In this document: positions 1 to 8,363 of the stretch, piece after piece
Layout of the letters: the number at the start of each line of letters is the position of its first letter
Position numbering within the stretch: position 1 is the first letter of the stretch
From: Achromobacter pestifer
GTDB taxonomy: Bacteria > Pseudomonadota > Gammaproteobacteria > Burkholderiales > Burkholderiaceae_B
Direction: 5' to 3'
Assembly: GCF_902859625.1 (NCBI RefSeq)
Contig: NZ_CADIJX010000008.1
Span: 1 to 64,000, forward strand
DNA length: 64,000 bases
The notes under the pieces: model-generated
Seen by the model: only the letters and a program-made list of their open reading frames with translations
Database searches by the model: none
Told to the model about the DNA's origin: nothing
Made by a program: the position numbers and the translations under genes

Positions 1-1
1 G

Positions 2-1660
2 GAAAACATCTGGGTGACGGATTTGGAAGGCGTGGTCTTCGAGGGCCGCACGGTCCTGATGGATCCGGACAAGGCGCGCTTTGCGCAGAAGACCGACGCC
101 CGCAAGCTGGCTGAAGTGATCCAGGGCGCCGACGTGTTCCTGGGCCTGTCGGCCGGTGGCGTGCTGAAGCCTGAAATGGTCGCTGCGATGGGCCCGCGCC
201 CGCTGATCCTGGCGCTGGCCAACCCCACGCCGGAAATCCTGCCGGAAGTGGCGCACGGCGTGCGCGACGACGTGGTCATGGCCACGGGCCGTTCGGACTA
301 CCCGAACCAGGTCAACAACGTGCTGTGCTTCCCGTACATCTTCCGTGGCGCGCTGGACGTGGGCGCCACGACCATCACGCGGGAAATGGAAATGGCGGCG
401 GTGCACGCCATCGCCCAGCTGGCGGAAGAAGAGCAGAACGAGGTCGTGGCTGCCGCGTATGGCACCTATGACATTTCGTTCGGGCCGGAATACCTGATTC
501 CGAAGCCGTTCGATCCGCGCCTGATCGTGCGCATCGCGCCGGCCGTGGCCAAGGCGGCGATGGACGGTGGCGTGGCCACGCGCCCGCTGGCTGACCTGGA
601 AGCCTACGAAGAGCAATTGCAGCAGTTCGTGTACCACTCGGGCGCGTTCATGAAGCCGCTGTTCTCGGCAGCCAAGCGCATCGTGCGCAACGGCGGCAAG
701 TCGCGCATTGTCTTCACCGAAGGCGAAGACGAGCGCGTGTTGCGTGCCGTGCAAGTGGTGGTGGACGAAGGCCTGGCGCGCCCCATCCTGGTGGGCCGTC
801 CGGCGGTGCTGTTGTCGCGCATCGAGAAATTCGGCCTGCGCCTGCGCCTGGGCGAAGACGTCGAAGTGACCAATCCCGAATACGACGAACGCTTCCACCA
901 ATACTGGACGACGTACTGGGAACTGATGTGCCGTCGCGGCATCACCAAGGAAATGGCGCGCGTGGAAATGCGCCGCCGCCTGACCTTGATCGGCGCGATG
1001 ATGGTGCACCTGGGCGACGCCGACGGGATGGTTTGCGGCACCGTGGGCGCCTATCACGACCATCTGCGTTTCGTGGATGAAGTCATTGGCCGCCGTCCGG
1101 GTCACAACGTGTATGCGGCCATGAACATCCTGCTGCTCAATGAGCGCACGGTGGTGCTGGTGGATACGCATGTGAACGACGAACCCACGGCGGAACAGAT
1201 CGCGGAATTCACGGTGATGGCGGCGCAGGAAATGGCCCGCATGAACCTGGCGCCGAAGGTGGCGTTGCTGTCGCGGTCGAACTTCGGGTCGGGCAGCTCG
1301 GCTTCGGGCGCCAAGATGCGCCGCGCGCTGGAACTGGTGCGCGAAGCCGCGCCGGAAATCGAGATCGACGGCGAAATGCACGGCGACTGCGCGCTGGACG
1401 AGGCGCTGCGCATGCGCATCCTGCCGTCCTCCACGCTCAGGGGCGAAGCCAACCTGCTGGTGTGCCCGAACGTGGATGCCGGCAACATCGCCTACAACCT
1501 GCTCAAGACGGCAGCGGGCGGCAACGTGGCGGTGGGCCCGTTCCTGCTGGGCGCGAACGCGCCGGTGCACATCCTGACCTCAAGCTCGACGGTGCGCCGC
1601 ATCATCAACATGGCGGCCATGACCGTGCTGGACGCCAACCGGGTGGACGCAGCCGTCTAA
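2..1660 (+). CDS. maeB: NADP-dependent malic enzyme with phosphotransacetylase-like domain, 3' part
   Basis: The reading frame is open from base 2, so the gene begins upstream of the window. The visible start [12 protein letters not shown] is internal to the malic enzyme NAD(P)-binding domain, with [13 protein letters not shown] and ALANPTPEI further on. From about 210 residues in, the protein continues into a domain related to phosphate acetyltransferase ([15 protein letters not shown], then [16 protein letters not shown]). This two-domain layout is typical of the long MaeB enzymes, which decarboxylate malate oxidatively to pyruvate and make NADPH. In E. coli the PTA-like domain is regulatory rather than catalytic. 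The stop codon is followed by a strong hairpin terminator, so this is the last gene of its transcript. Confidence 0.95.
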   Translation, partial: ENIWVTDLEGVVFEGRTVLMDPDKARFAQKTDARKLAEVIQGADVFLGLSAGGVLKPEMVAAMGPRPLILALANPTPEILPEVAHGVRDDVVMATGRSDYPNQVNNVLCFPYIFRGALDVGATTITREMEMAAVHAIAQLAEEEQNEVVAAAYGTYDISFGPEYLIPKPFDPRLIVRIAPAVAKAAMDGGVATRPLADLEAYEEQLQQFVYHSGAFMKPLFSAAKRIVRNGGKSRIVFTEGEDERVLRAVQVVVDEGLARPILVGRPAVLLSRIEKFGLRLRLGEDVEVTNPEYDERFHQYWTTYWELMCRRGITKEMARVEMRRRLTLIGAMMVHLGDADGMVCGTVGAYHDHLRFVDEVIGRRPGHNVYAAMNILLLNERTVVLVDTHVNDEPTAEQIAEFTVMAAQEMARMNLAPKVALLSRSNFGSGSSASGAKMRRALELVREAAPEIEIDGEMHGDCALDEALRMRILPSSTLRGEANLLVCPNVDAGNIAYNLLKTAAGGNVAVGPFLLGANAPVHILTSSSTVRRIINMAAMTVLDANRVDAAV

Positions 1661-1702
1661 GACCCCGGCAAGCGGCGCGCAACGCGCCCGGCAGGCATCA
1701 AC

Positions 1703-1747
1703 GCCCCGACAAGCCGCACCCGCGTGCCGCTTGCCGGGGCGTTTTTT
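1703..1747 (+). terminator. Intrinsic terminator after maeB
   Basis: The arms GCCCCGACAAGC and GCTTGCCGGGGC pair over 12 bp with one G:U pair, around a 14-nt loop. A run of six T follows on the + strand. It lies 40 bp after the maeB stop and 30 bp before the end of the convergent LysR gene. Confidence 0.85.
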
Positions 1748-1779
1748 CATGCGCGCGCGGATGCGGCGGGCGCAAGCAT

Positions 1780-2760
1780 TCAGGGCAGGTGGGGCAACAG
1801 CCGCTGGGGCAGCGAATAGTTGTCGATATGGTCCCGGAACGCCGTAATGAACAGCTCCTCGGCCGCGCTGCGGTGCGCGTCCCCGTGCCAAAGCAGATGC
1901 AGGTCGGCGGCGCACACGCCTTCGCCCGGCGGCAAACGCCACAAGCGGCCTTCCGCAAGATCGGCCTGCACGCTGTGTTCGGGCAGGCAGCCGATGCCGA
2001 AGCCCGCCACCAGCAGGCGCTTGACCTCGTCATGCTGCGAGGACGTGGCGATGATGCTGCCCGAGAAGCCGCGCTGATCGCGAAAGATGGTCAAGGGCGA
2101 CAGGCTGTCGCCCAAGGCGTCGCTGGCGAACGAGACAAAATTCTCGTTCAGCAGGTCTTCCATGCGGATGTCCGTGCGCCCGAACAGCGGATGGTGCTTG
2201 CCGCAGAACATGGCGTAGCGCTGTTGCAGGAACAGCTTGTGTTCCAACCGCTTTGGAATCTGCCGGCATAGCGCGATGCCGGCCGTCGCGCCACGCTGTT
2301 GCAGCACGTTTGCGATCTCGCTGCTGGGCAGCACGTCCATCTGGACTTCAATGCGTGGGTGTGCGCGATGAAAGCGCACCCAGAACTCGTCATACACCGC
2401 CGAATGGATGCGGCTGGCCACCAGCAGGTGGATTCTGCCCACCGTTTCTTCTTCCGCCTGCGCCACGTCACTGACCAGTTGCGACACGTTTCCATGGATG
2501 GCCAAGGCGGCCCGGCGCACCTCTTCCCCGGCCGGGGTGATGGCGAATTTGGAGTGATGCCGCTCGATCAGCCTGCGGTCCAGCTGCTGTTCAAGCCGGC
2601 GCAACGCCTGGCTGACCGCCGACTGCGTCAGGTGCAGTTTGATAGCAGCACCGCTAATGCTGCGCTCTTGGGCGATCACCAGAAAAGTCCGTAGAAGATT
2701 CCAGTCCAGGCGGTCGCCCACGCGCGCAATCGTCGCCGGAGCAATCGATGGTTCCTTCAT
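1780..2760 (-). CDS. LysR-family transcriptional regulator
   Basis: The N-terminal winged helix is clear (LDWNLLRTFLVIAQERSIS, then LTQSAVSQALRRLEQQL) and is followed by a LysR substrate-binding domain. I chose the ATG at 2760 (MKEPSIAP, 326 residues) because AAGG lies 5-6 bases upstream. An in-frame ATG at 2826 would add 22 residues but has no ribosome-binding site. The gene is divergent from the MFS transporter and M20 hydrolase genes, so it probably controls them. The effector is unknown. Confidence 0.9.
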   Translation of the reverse strand: MKEPSIAPATIARVGDRLDWNLLRTFLVIAQERSISGAAIKLHLTQSAVSQALRRLEQQLDRRLIERHHSKFAITPAGEEVRRAALAIHGNVSQLVSDVAQAEEETVGRIHLLVASRIHSAVYDEFWVRFHRAHPRIEVQMDVLPSSEIANVLQQRGATAGIALCRQIPKRLEHKLFLQQRYAMFCGKHHPLFGRTDIRMEDLLNENFVSFASDALGDSLSPLTIFRDQRGFSGSIIATSSQHDEVKRLLVAGFGIGCLPEHSVQADLAEGRLWRLPPGEGVCAADLHLLWHGDAHRSAAEELFITAFRDHIDNYSLPQRLLPHLP

Positions 2761-2936
2761 AACACCTTGATCGATAAAGAATTGATGGGACGGCGGGCGG
2801 CCGGCAAGGGCAGTTCCGGCCATCATAGCGCAACATTAATTTAATTTAAGTCGATGATAAGAAATCAGAAATTGACCATGCCCATGGGCGCGGGCGATAA
2901 AGCCGCCATCAAATCCAAAAAATCCAAGGAGAAAAC
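2761..2936. promoter_or_regulatory. Divergent promoter region, LysR gene / MFS transporter gene
   Basis: This is the only spacer between the LysR gene and the MFS-M20 pair. It holds an A+T-rich stretch at about 2833-2870 (ATTAATTTAATTTAAG and neighbours) in otherwise G+C-rich DNA. That is where a LysR operator and overlapping promoters would be expected. No clean inverted repeat is visible. Confidence 0.35.
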
Positions 2937-4256
2937 ATGTCGGCCCCCGCCCCCTCATCCACCGCCAGGCAGCCCGTTCGCGCCGCTGCCGCGGCATTCA
3001 TCGGAACCACCATCGAGTGGTACGACTTCTACATTTACGCCACGGCCGCCGCGCTGGTGTTCGGCAAGGTGTTCTTTCCCACCGCCGATCCGTTTGTCAG
3101 CACGATGGCGTCCTTTGGCACGTTCGCGGCGGGCTTTCTTGCGCGGCCGCTGGGAGGCCTGGTGTTCGGCCATCTGGGCGACCGCGTCGGGCGCAAGAAT
3201 GCGCTGATGGCCACGTTGATCATCATGGGCGTGGCCACCGTAGGTATCGGCCTGTTGCCCAGCTATGCGCAGGCCGGCATGCTCGCGCCCGCGCTGTTGT
3301 TGCTGCTGCGCCTGGCGCAAGGCCTGGCCGTGGGCGGCGAATGGGGCGGCGCAGTGCTGATGGCGGGCGAACACGCCTCGCAGCGCCGGCGCACCTTCGC
3401 GGCGTCCTTCGCGCAGCTGGGCAGCCCGGCGGGCTTGATTCTGTCGCTGGTGGCATTCCGCCTGATCACGACCCTGGACGAAGCCGACTTTCTGGCCTGG
3501 GGCTGGCGCATCCCGTTCCTGGTCAGCGCTGTGCTGCTGGGGGTGGGCTACTTCATCCGCATCGGGGTCAGCGAATCGCCTGATTTCGCCAAGGTGCTGG
3601 CGCAACAGGAAACGTCCGAAGTGCCGGCGCGTGAAGTCCTGCGCACCGCCTGGCGCACGGTGTTGCTGTGCATGGGCGTGTGCACCGTGGCGATCGGCGG
3701 CATCTACTTCACCAACACGTTCATGCTGGCCTACACCACGCAGACGCTGGGCCTGGACCGCGCGATGATCCTGGACTGCCTGTTCGCCGTGGCCATCATC
3801 CAGCTGATCGTGCAGCCGCTGGCCGCCTGGTTCGCTGAATCGCTGGGCACGTCGCGCGTGTTGATGATCGCGGCGGCGTGCTCGGTATTGGCGCCGTATC
3901 CGATGTTCGTGTTGGTCAGCCATGCCACGCCGCTCAGCATCGTTGCCGGCATCGCGATCGTGCTGGTGTTCATGGCGACGATCTATTCGGCCATGGCTGG
4001 CTTCATCAGCGCGGCCTTCGAGACCCACGTGCGCTACTCGGGAATTTCGCTGTCGTATCAGCTGTGCGGCGCTGTCGCGGGCGGCTTCACGCCGTTGATC
4101 GGCACCTGGCTGTCGCATCAGTATCCCGGCCAATGGCTGCCGCTGGCGCTGTTCTATTCCGCGCTGTCGGCCATCACGCTCGTTTCGATATGGGGCCTGG
4201 CCAACCACAAGCCGCGCCAAGCCACTTCCCCTCGCGCCGTGACGCCCGCCGCCTGA
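2937..4256 (+). CDS. MFS transporter, metabolite:H+ symporter family
   Basis: The protein has 439 residues and about 12 hydrophobic segments. Signatures of the metabolite:H+ symporter (ShiA/ProP/KgtP) branch are GTTIEWYDFYIYA at about residue 22 and RPLGGLVFGHLGDRVGRK at about 65-85. It should import a carboxylate-type solute across the inner membrane by proton symport. AAGGAG lies seven bases before the ATG. The M20 amidohydrolase gene starts 33 bp downstream, which suggests that the imported compound is an N-acyl amino acid or peptide-like substrate of that enzyme. That link is inferred. Confidence 0.92.
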   Translation: MSAPAPSSTARQPVRAAAAAFIGTTIEWYDFYIYATAAALVFGKVFFPTADPFVSTMASFGTFAAGFLARPLGGLVFGHLGDRVGRKNALMATLIIMGVATVGIGLLPSYAQAGMLAPALLLLLRLAQGLAVGGEWGGAVLMAGEHASQRRRTFAASFAQLGSPAGLILSLVAFRLITTLDEADFLAWGWRIPFLVSAVLLGVGYFIRIGVSESPDFAKVLAQQETSEVPAREVLRTAWRTVLLCMGVCTVAIGGIYFTNTFMLAYTTQTLGLDRAMILDCLFAVAIIQLIVQPLAAWFAESLGTSRVLMIAAACSVLAPYPMFVLVSHATPLSIVAGIAIVLVFMATIYSAMAGFISAAFETHVRYSGISLSYQLCGAVAGGFTPLIGTWLSHQYPGQWLPLALFYSALSAITLVSIWGLANHKPRQATSPRAVTPAA

Positions 4257-4289
4257 GGCCGCGCGCGACGTTCACTTCAAGGAGACATC

Positions 4290-5588
4290 ATGGATACCAC
4301 TCAACTCCCCGCCGCATTGACGGCCGAACAGACTCGCCGCATCTTGCAGGCGGTGGATGACCGCTTCGATGCGCAGTTGGCTTTCACGCAGGATCTGGTG
4401 CGCTTTCCCTCGCTGCGCGAACAGGAGCACACCGCGCAGGACTTCTTGTACGAAGCGATGCGCCAGCGCGGCTTTGCGATGGACCGCTGGAAGATCGACG
4501 TCAAGGACATCGAGTCCCATCCGGGCTTTGGTCCCGTCACGGTCTCGTACGAGAACGCTTTCAATGTGGTCGGCACGTACCGGCCCGACGTGCAGACCGG
4601 GCGGTCGCTGATCTTGAACGGGCACGTGGACGTGGTGCCCACGGGGCCGCAGGATATGTGGAGCCGTTCACCGTGGGATCCGGCCATCATCGACGGCTGG
4701 ATGTATGGCCGTGGCGCCGCCGACATGAAAGCGGGCCTAGCCGCCAACCTGTTCGCCTACGACGCCCTGCGCGCGGCGGGCTATGCACCGGCGGCACCCA
4801 TCTATTTCCAATCGGTGGTCGAAGAGGAATGCACGGGTAACGGCGCGCTGGCCGCGCTGCTGCGCGGTTACAAGGCCGATGCGGTCATCATTCCCGAACC
4901 CGAAGAGAACATGCTGGTGCGCGCCAACGTGGGCGTTTTGTGGTTCAAGGTCCGCGTGCAAGGCCACCCCACGCATACACGCGAAATGGCCAACGGTTTC
5001 AACGCCATCGACGCCGCCTACGCCACCATCGAAGCGCTGCGCAAGCTGGAAACCAAGTGGAACGGGCAGCATCACTGCCACCGCCATTTCGAACACCTGG
5101 ACCACCCCATCAACTTCAACATCGGCAAGATCGAAGGCGGCGACTGGCCTTCCACCGTGCCGCCGTGGTGCGAATTCGATGTGCGCGCCGCCATCTACCC
5201 CGGCACGACAGCGGACGAAGCGCGCGCCGAGATCGACGCCTGCCTGCAAGACGCCGTATCCGACCCCCGCCTGGGCGGAACGCCACCCGCCGTCACGTAC
5301 ACCGGCTTCTACGCCGAAGGCTACGTGCTGGAAGAAGGCTCCGACGCAGAAAACACGCTACGCGAGTGCCACCGCCAGGCGTTCCAAAGCGAACTGCAAA
5401 GCTTCACCACGCCAGGCTATCTGGACGCCCGCGTCTTCGTCATCTATGGCGATATGCCCACCTTGGTCTACGGCCCCAAGTCACTGGACATCCACGGCTT
5501 TGACGAGCGGGTGCATCTTGAATCGGTGCGCCTCATCACCAAGACCATCGCGCTGTTCATCGCGCAATGGTGCGGCGTGCAGGATTGA
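4290..5588 (+). CDS. M20 family metallohydrolase (ArgE/DapE-like deacylase)
   Basis: The protein has 432 residues. Di-zinc M20 motifs are present: NGHVDVVPTG (metal His, catalytic Asp), YGRGAADMKAG (bridging Asp), EEECTGNG (general-base and metal Glu) and a late HGFDE. A dimerisation domain interrupts the catalytic domain near residues 215-340. Enzymes of this family hydrolyse amide bonds of N-acyl or N-carbamoyl amino acids. The substrate cannot be read from sequence. AAGGAG precedes the ATG. It forms a likely two-gene operon with the MFS transporter. Confidence 0.9.
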   Translation: MDTTQLPAALTAEQTRRILQAVDDRFDAQLAFTQDLVRFPSLREQEHTAQDFLYEAMRQRGFAMDRWKIDVKDIESHPGFGPVTVSYENAFNVVGTYRPDVQTGRSLILNGHVDVVPTGPQDMWSRSPWDPAIIDGWMYGRGAADMKAGLAANLFAYDALRAAGYAPAAPIYFQSVVEEECTGNGALAALLRGYKADAVIIPEPEENMLVRANVGVLWFKVRVQGHPTHTREMANGFNAIDAAYATIEALRKLETKWNGQHHCHRHFEHLDHPINFNIGKIEGGDWPSTVPPWCEFDVRAAIYPGTTADEARAEIDACLQDAVSDPRLGGTPPAVTYTGFYAEGYVLEEGSDAENTLRECHRQAFQSELQSFTTPGYLDARVFVIYGDMPTLVYGPKSLDIHGFDERVHLESVRLITKTIALFIAQWCGVQD

Positions 5589-5631
5589 GTCAGGCGGGAC
5601 GCTTCGTGTGGCCCTTCGCGTTGCCGTAATG

Positions 5632-5656
5632 AAAATGGCCCCGCTGGGGCCATTTT
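5632..5656. terminator. Bidirectional hairpin terminator
   Basis: Perfect 11-bp arms AAAATGGCCCC and GGGGCCATTTT flank a GCT loop. The stem ends in A4/T4 on both sides and lies between two convergent genes, so it can serve both strands. Confidence 0.75.
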
Positions 5657-5685
5657 CCTGGTGAACGCTTCGCGTCAACACTGCA

Positions 5686-6066
5686 TCAATTGCTGCTGGC
5701 CTTCCACGTGCCGTCGGGCTGCTTGCAGAACCAGAACTGCCACTTTTCGGTGGTGCTGGTGCGCGCAAAGTCGGCCACCAGGAAGCGACAGACGCGATCG
5801 TCCTTGACCTTCGTCGTTTGAGTGGGCGTAAGCCGCACGGTGATCGGCGCGGCCTTCTTGGGTTGTGTCTTGCTGGCCCAATCCGTGGGCTGGCCGTCGG
5901 CCGAGCTGTTCAGCGTCTGCGCGATGGCTTCATGGAACGAGGTCCTGTCGCCTTTGGGGATTTGCGTGATGAGCGAATTGTTCAGCATCACCGCAGGCGC
6001 GGCGGCCGCCGTCGCCGACATGCCGGCCGCGATGAGCAACGCGGCGAGAACGCGGGTGGTTTTCAA
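5686..6066 (-). CDS. Small exported protein of unknown function
   Basis: The protein has 126 residues. A signal peptide (KTTRVLAALLIAAGMSATAAAA, cleavage near residue 23) precedes a basic middle region. The C-terminal part, with DRVCRFLVADFARTS and WQFWFCKQPDGTWK, resembles the C-terminus of small RT0821/17-kDa-type surface proteins. Two cysteines (in VCRF and WFCK) could form a disulfide. The start is a TTG at 6066 with GGGAG about eight bases upstream. No in-frame ATG is better placed. The function is unknown. Confidence 0.75.
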   Translation of the reverse strand: MKTTRVLAALLIAAGMSATAAAAPAVMLNNSLITQIPKGDRTSFHEAIAQTLNSSADGQPTDWASKTQPKKAAPITVRLTPTQTTKVKDDRVCRFLVADFARTSTTEKWQFWFCKQPDGTWKASSN

Positions 6067-6154
6067 GATGGGCTCCCAGACTGTTGGATCAGATTGTCAT
6101 GCTTATACCTGAGCCGATAGTACGCGAACCCATCCCTTTTGCAATGCGCCCGGC

Positions 6155-6394
6155 TTACATGGGGCGGGATTTACCCATGTACGGCGTGGCGTTCGGTTCC
6201 ACGTTCGATACCTTGCCGGCGGCCTTGGCGGCGGCCAGTTCGGCCTGAACCTGGGCGCGGGTCGGGCCGTCGGACTTGGTGCCGTAGACGCCCTGGAAGG
6301 GAACGTTGTTGGGTTCCGTATTGGTCGATGCATAAGCGCTGCCGGCGCCCAGGGCGGCCAAGGACAGGATCACGGTGGTGGCAAAGGTCTTCAT
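6155..6394 (-). CDS. Small exported DUF4148-like protein (single repeat)
   Basis: The protein has 79 residues: a signal peptide (MKTFATTVILSLAALGAGSA) and one copy of a 39-residue unit, EPNNVPFQGVYG...TRAQVQAELAAAKAAG...VSNV, then a short tail. The TRAQVxAELxxAKAAG helix is the hallmark of DUF4148-type proteins of beta-proteobacteria. It is a paralogue of the gene at 6671-7027 and shares its 5' leader. It is probably periplasmic. The function is unknown. GGAGAT serves as ribosome-binding site. Confidence 0.8.
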   Translation of the reverse strand: MKTFATTVILSLAALGAGSAYASTNTEPNNVPFQGVYGTKSDGPTRAQVQAELAAAKAAGKVSNVEPNATPYMGKSRPM

Positions 6395-6467
6395 GGCGTA
6401 TCTCCGATTTCAAAAGCGCGGGAGCGAATCCGGCGGCCTATCCGTCGATTTTCGTTGCGGTTTCCCG
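6395..6467 (-). repeat. Conserved 5' leader of DUF4148-like gene, copy 1
   Basis: These 73 bp directly upstream of the ATG match 7028-7101 at most positions. They include 24 identical bases at 6424-6447 (matching 7058-7081) and an identical CGGAGAT next to the start. Preservation outside the coding region suggests a regulatory leader or a recent duplication. Confidence 0.8.
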
Positions 6468-6600
6468 CAGGCTGACAAGGTGAAGCGACCTGCTGAAAAG
6501 TCCTCTGTTGAAGGAGGAACGGGGCGTTGGGCCTTATCTGGACATACGGGCCGCGAGGCCGAATGGATGCAGGGGGATAGCCAACGCCCTTCATCCATGC

Positions 6601-6630
6601 AAAAAAAAGGCCGCCATATTGCGGGCGGCC
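6601..6630 (-). terminator. Intrinsic terminator of the DUF4148-like repeat gene
   Basis: On the minus strand the 7-bp arms GGCCGCC and GGCGGCC enclose an 8-nt loop and are followed by eight T. It lies 41 bp past the stop of the gene at 6671-7027, so the smaller paralogue downstream should have its own promoter. Confidence 0.85.
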
Positions 6631-6670
6631 AAGGTACAACAAGGGGAGGGTTAAATCGTTACAGGGCAGA

Positions 6671-7027
6671 TCAGTTGCCGTGGTAGACGCCAGCGAAGGG
6701 CATGTCGTTGGGTTCAACGTTGGACACCTGGCCTGCGGCCTTGGCGGCGGCTAGTTCGGCTTGCACTTCAGCGCGGGTCTTGCCCGACTGAGGAGCGCCG
6801 TAGACGCCTTGGAACGGCACGTTGTTCGGTTCGACGTTGGTCACCAGGCCGGCAGCCTTGGCCGTAGCCAGTTCGGCTTGCACTTGGGCGCGGGTCGGGC
6901 CTTCGTACGGGGTGCCGTACACGCCTTGGAACGGTACGTTGTTGGGTTCGATGTTTTGCGATGCGTAGGCGCCTGCGCTCAGGGCGGCCAAGGACAACAT
7001 CAAAGCGGTAGCAAGGGTCTTCTTCAT
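6671..7027 (-). CDS. Small exported DUF4148-like protein with tandem 39-residue repeats
   Basis: The protein has 118 residues. After the signal peptide (MKKTLATALMLSLAALSAGAYA) come two full 39-residue repeats (residues 27-65 and 66-104), each EPNNVPFQGVYG, a variable linker, TR-A-x-VQAELA-x-AKAAG and a V-x-NV end. A third, truncated unit (EPNDMPFAGVYHGN) closes the protein. The helical TRAxVQAEL part is DUF4148-like. It is probably periplasmic or surface-associated. The function is unknown. Confidence 0.82.
   Translation of the reverse strand: MKKTLATALMLSLAALSAGAYASQNIEPNNVPFQGVYGTPYEGPTRAQVQAELATAKAAGLVTNVEPNNVPFQGVYGAPQSGKTRAEVQAELAAAKAAGQVSNVEPNDMPFAGVYHGN
6674..6949 (-). repeat. Coding tandem repeat, 117-bp unit
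   Basis: Two full 117-bp units (6833-6949 and 6716-6832) and a 42-bp partial third (6674-6715) encode the repeats of the DUF4148-like protein. The copies are very similar at the DNA level, so the repeat number could vary between strains. Confidence 0.8.
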
Positions 7028-7101
7028 GGTAAATCTCCGATTTCAAGGGCCTGGGGGGCGAATCCGGCGGCCTATCCGTCGTGGTTCGTTGCTGTTTCCC
7101 G
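7028..7101 (-). repeat. Conserved 5' leader of DUF4148-like gene, copy 2
   Basis: This is the partner of 6395-6467, directly upstream of the larger paralogue. The A+T-rich stretch beyond it (7110-7220) is the likely promoter region. Confidence 0.8.
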
Positions 7102-7248
7102 ATGACTGAATTCTGCGCTAAATGAAGATAGGGATAAACCCGTATATCGGTAAAAGATATTTCCATAAATGGGATATTGATATTGAAAATAGTCAATAGT
7201 CCCTATCAATGGAACGGATAGCGCAGTCAATGCCTTGGGGGAGGCGGC

Positions 7249-8067
7249 ATGGAACAGGTCCATCTGACGCATGAAAAGGCCACGCTGCTGATCACGCTGT
7301 ACGCCAAGGCGGAGGAAAGCCGCTTGCCCGGCTCTCTATTGCAGGACCGCCATGCCGCCGAGGCGGTGACTCGCATTGACTATGACTTTTCCTCGCTGGG
7401 CATGCGCCAGGACGAAATGATTGGCCTGGCGATGCGGGCGTACACGCTGGATGCATGGGTGCGGGAGTTCATTGCCGCGCACCGTGGCGCCACTGTGCTG
7501 CATCTGGGCTGCGGTCTGGATACCCGGGTGTTCAGGGTGGATCCGCCGCCTGAGGTCAGTTGGTTCGAGGTGGATTATCCCGATGTCATCGAGCTGCGGC
7601 GCGCGTTGTATCCCGCGCGGCCGGGGGTTCAGTTGCTGGGTTCCGCGATGTCCAGCCTGGGCTGGCTATCGCAGGTGCCCACCGATAGACCGGCCTTGGT
7701 CGTGGCCGAAGGGCTGTTTCTGTATTTGCGCGAAGACGAGGTGCTGTCGTTGCTGCGCACGATTGCCACGCAGTTTCCCAGTGGTGAGATCGCGTTTGAC
7801 GCCTATAGCCGGATGGGGCTTGCCCTGGCGTCGCGTAATCGCATGTTCAAGGCAACGGGTGCCGTGATGCGCTGGAGCCTGGACAATCCGCAGGATCTGG
7901 AAGCTCAGGTGCCCGGATTGCGGCTGCGTGATGAACAATGGCTCTATGAGGAAGACGATGGCAGGCAGTGGGCCAGATATTCCTGGCCCGCGCGGGCGGT
8001 GGTCTGGCTGATGCGGCGAATCGCGCCGTTGCGGCGTCTGGGCAGGCTGTTGCGCTACCGGTATTAG
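7249..8067 (+). CDS. Class I SAM-dependent methyltransferase, PPM1/LCMT-like family
   Basis: The protein has 272 residues. The SAM-binding motif I is VLHLGCGLDTRVFR at about residues 82-95, followed by SWFEVDYPDVIELRR. VVAEGLFLYL (about 153) matches the post-I region of leucine carboxyl methyltransferase-like O-methyltransferases. Such bacterial enzymes methylate small-molecule carboxyls or hydroxyls. The substrate here is unknown. A strong GGGGGAGG sits before the ATG. The gene converges on slyX. Confidence 0.88.
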   Translation: MEQVHLTHEKATLLITLYAKAEESRLPGSLLQDRHAAEAVTRIDYDFSSLGMRQDEMIGLAMRAYTLDAWVREFIAAHRGATVLHLGCGLDTRVFRVDPPPEVSWFEVDYPDVIELRRALYPARPGVQLLGSAMSSLGWLSQVPTDRPALVVAEGLFLYLREDEVLSLLRTIATQFPSGEIAFDAYSRMGLALASRNRMFKATGAVMRWSLDNPQDLEAQVPGLRLRDEQWLYEEDDGRQWARYSWPARAVVWLMRRIAPLRRLGRLLRYRY

Positions 8068-8077
8068 CCGCGCCGCG

Positions 8078-8293
8078 TCAGTAGTGGGGCGGCAGTTCGT
8101 CGCGCAGGCTGCGAAAAGGCGCGGCCCCTTCGGGCGCCTGCTGGCGCAGGTCGGCCACTTCGCGCAGCAGCCGGTCTATCTGCTGTTGCTGGCGGACGAT
8201 GATCTGGTTCAGTTGCTCCAGCAGGTCGTCCGCGAAGCTGGACTTGACCTCTAGTTCGAGCAGGCGGCGTTCGATGTCTTGCATGGGTTCCAT
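8078..8293 (-). CDS. slyX: SlyX family protein
   Basis: The protein has 71 residues, is almost entirely coiled coil (IERRLLELEVKSSFADDLLEQLNQIIVRQQQQIDRLLREV) and ends in the family's conserved LPPHY. SlyX is a widespread small protein of unknown biochemical role. The ATG at 8293 may be replaced by an internal ATG at 8284. Confidence 0.92.
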   Translation of the reverse strand: MEPMQDIERRLLELEVKSSFADDLLEQLNQIIVRQQQQIDRLLREVADLRQQAPEGAAPFRSLRDELPPHY

Positions 8294-8363
8294 GGCGGCT
8301 ATTAGAACCTATTCCCGCTTTGCGTTTCCAATGGCGATTGCGGGTCGATGGTTTCCACGGGAG

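Noticed and set aside
2955..4220. 421-residue open frame opposite the MFS transporter
   Set aside because: It is a low-complexity Arg/Gln/His-rich antisense reading. The sense frame has the MHS motifs.
6674..6949. CRISPR-like array
   Set aside because: The repeats are contiguous 117-bp coding units without spacers and translate into protein repeats.
8199..8363. Upstream extension of the PqqU-like receptor
   Set aside because: The extra 55 residues overlap slyX and would place the signal peptide internally.
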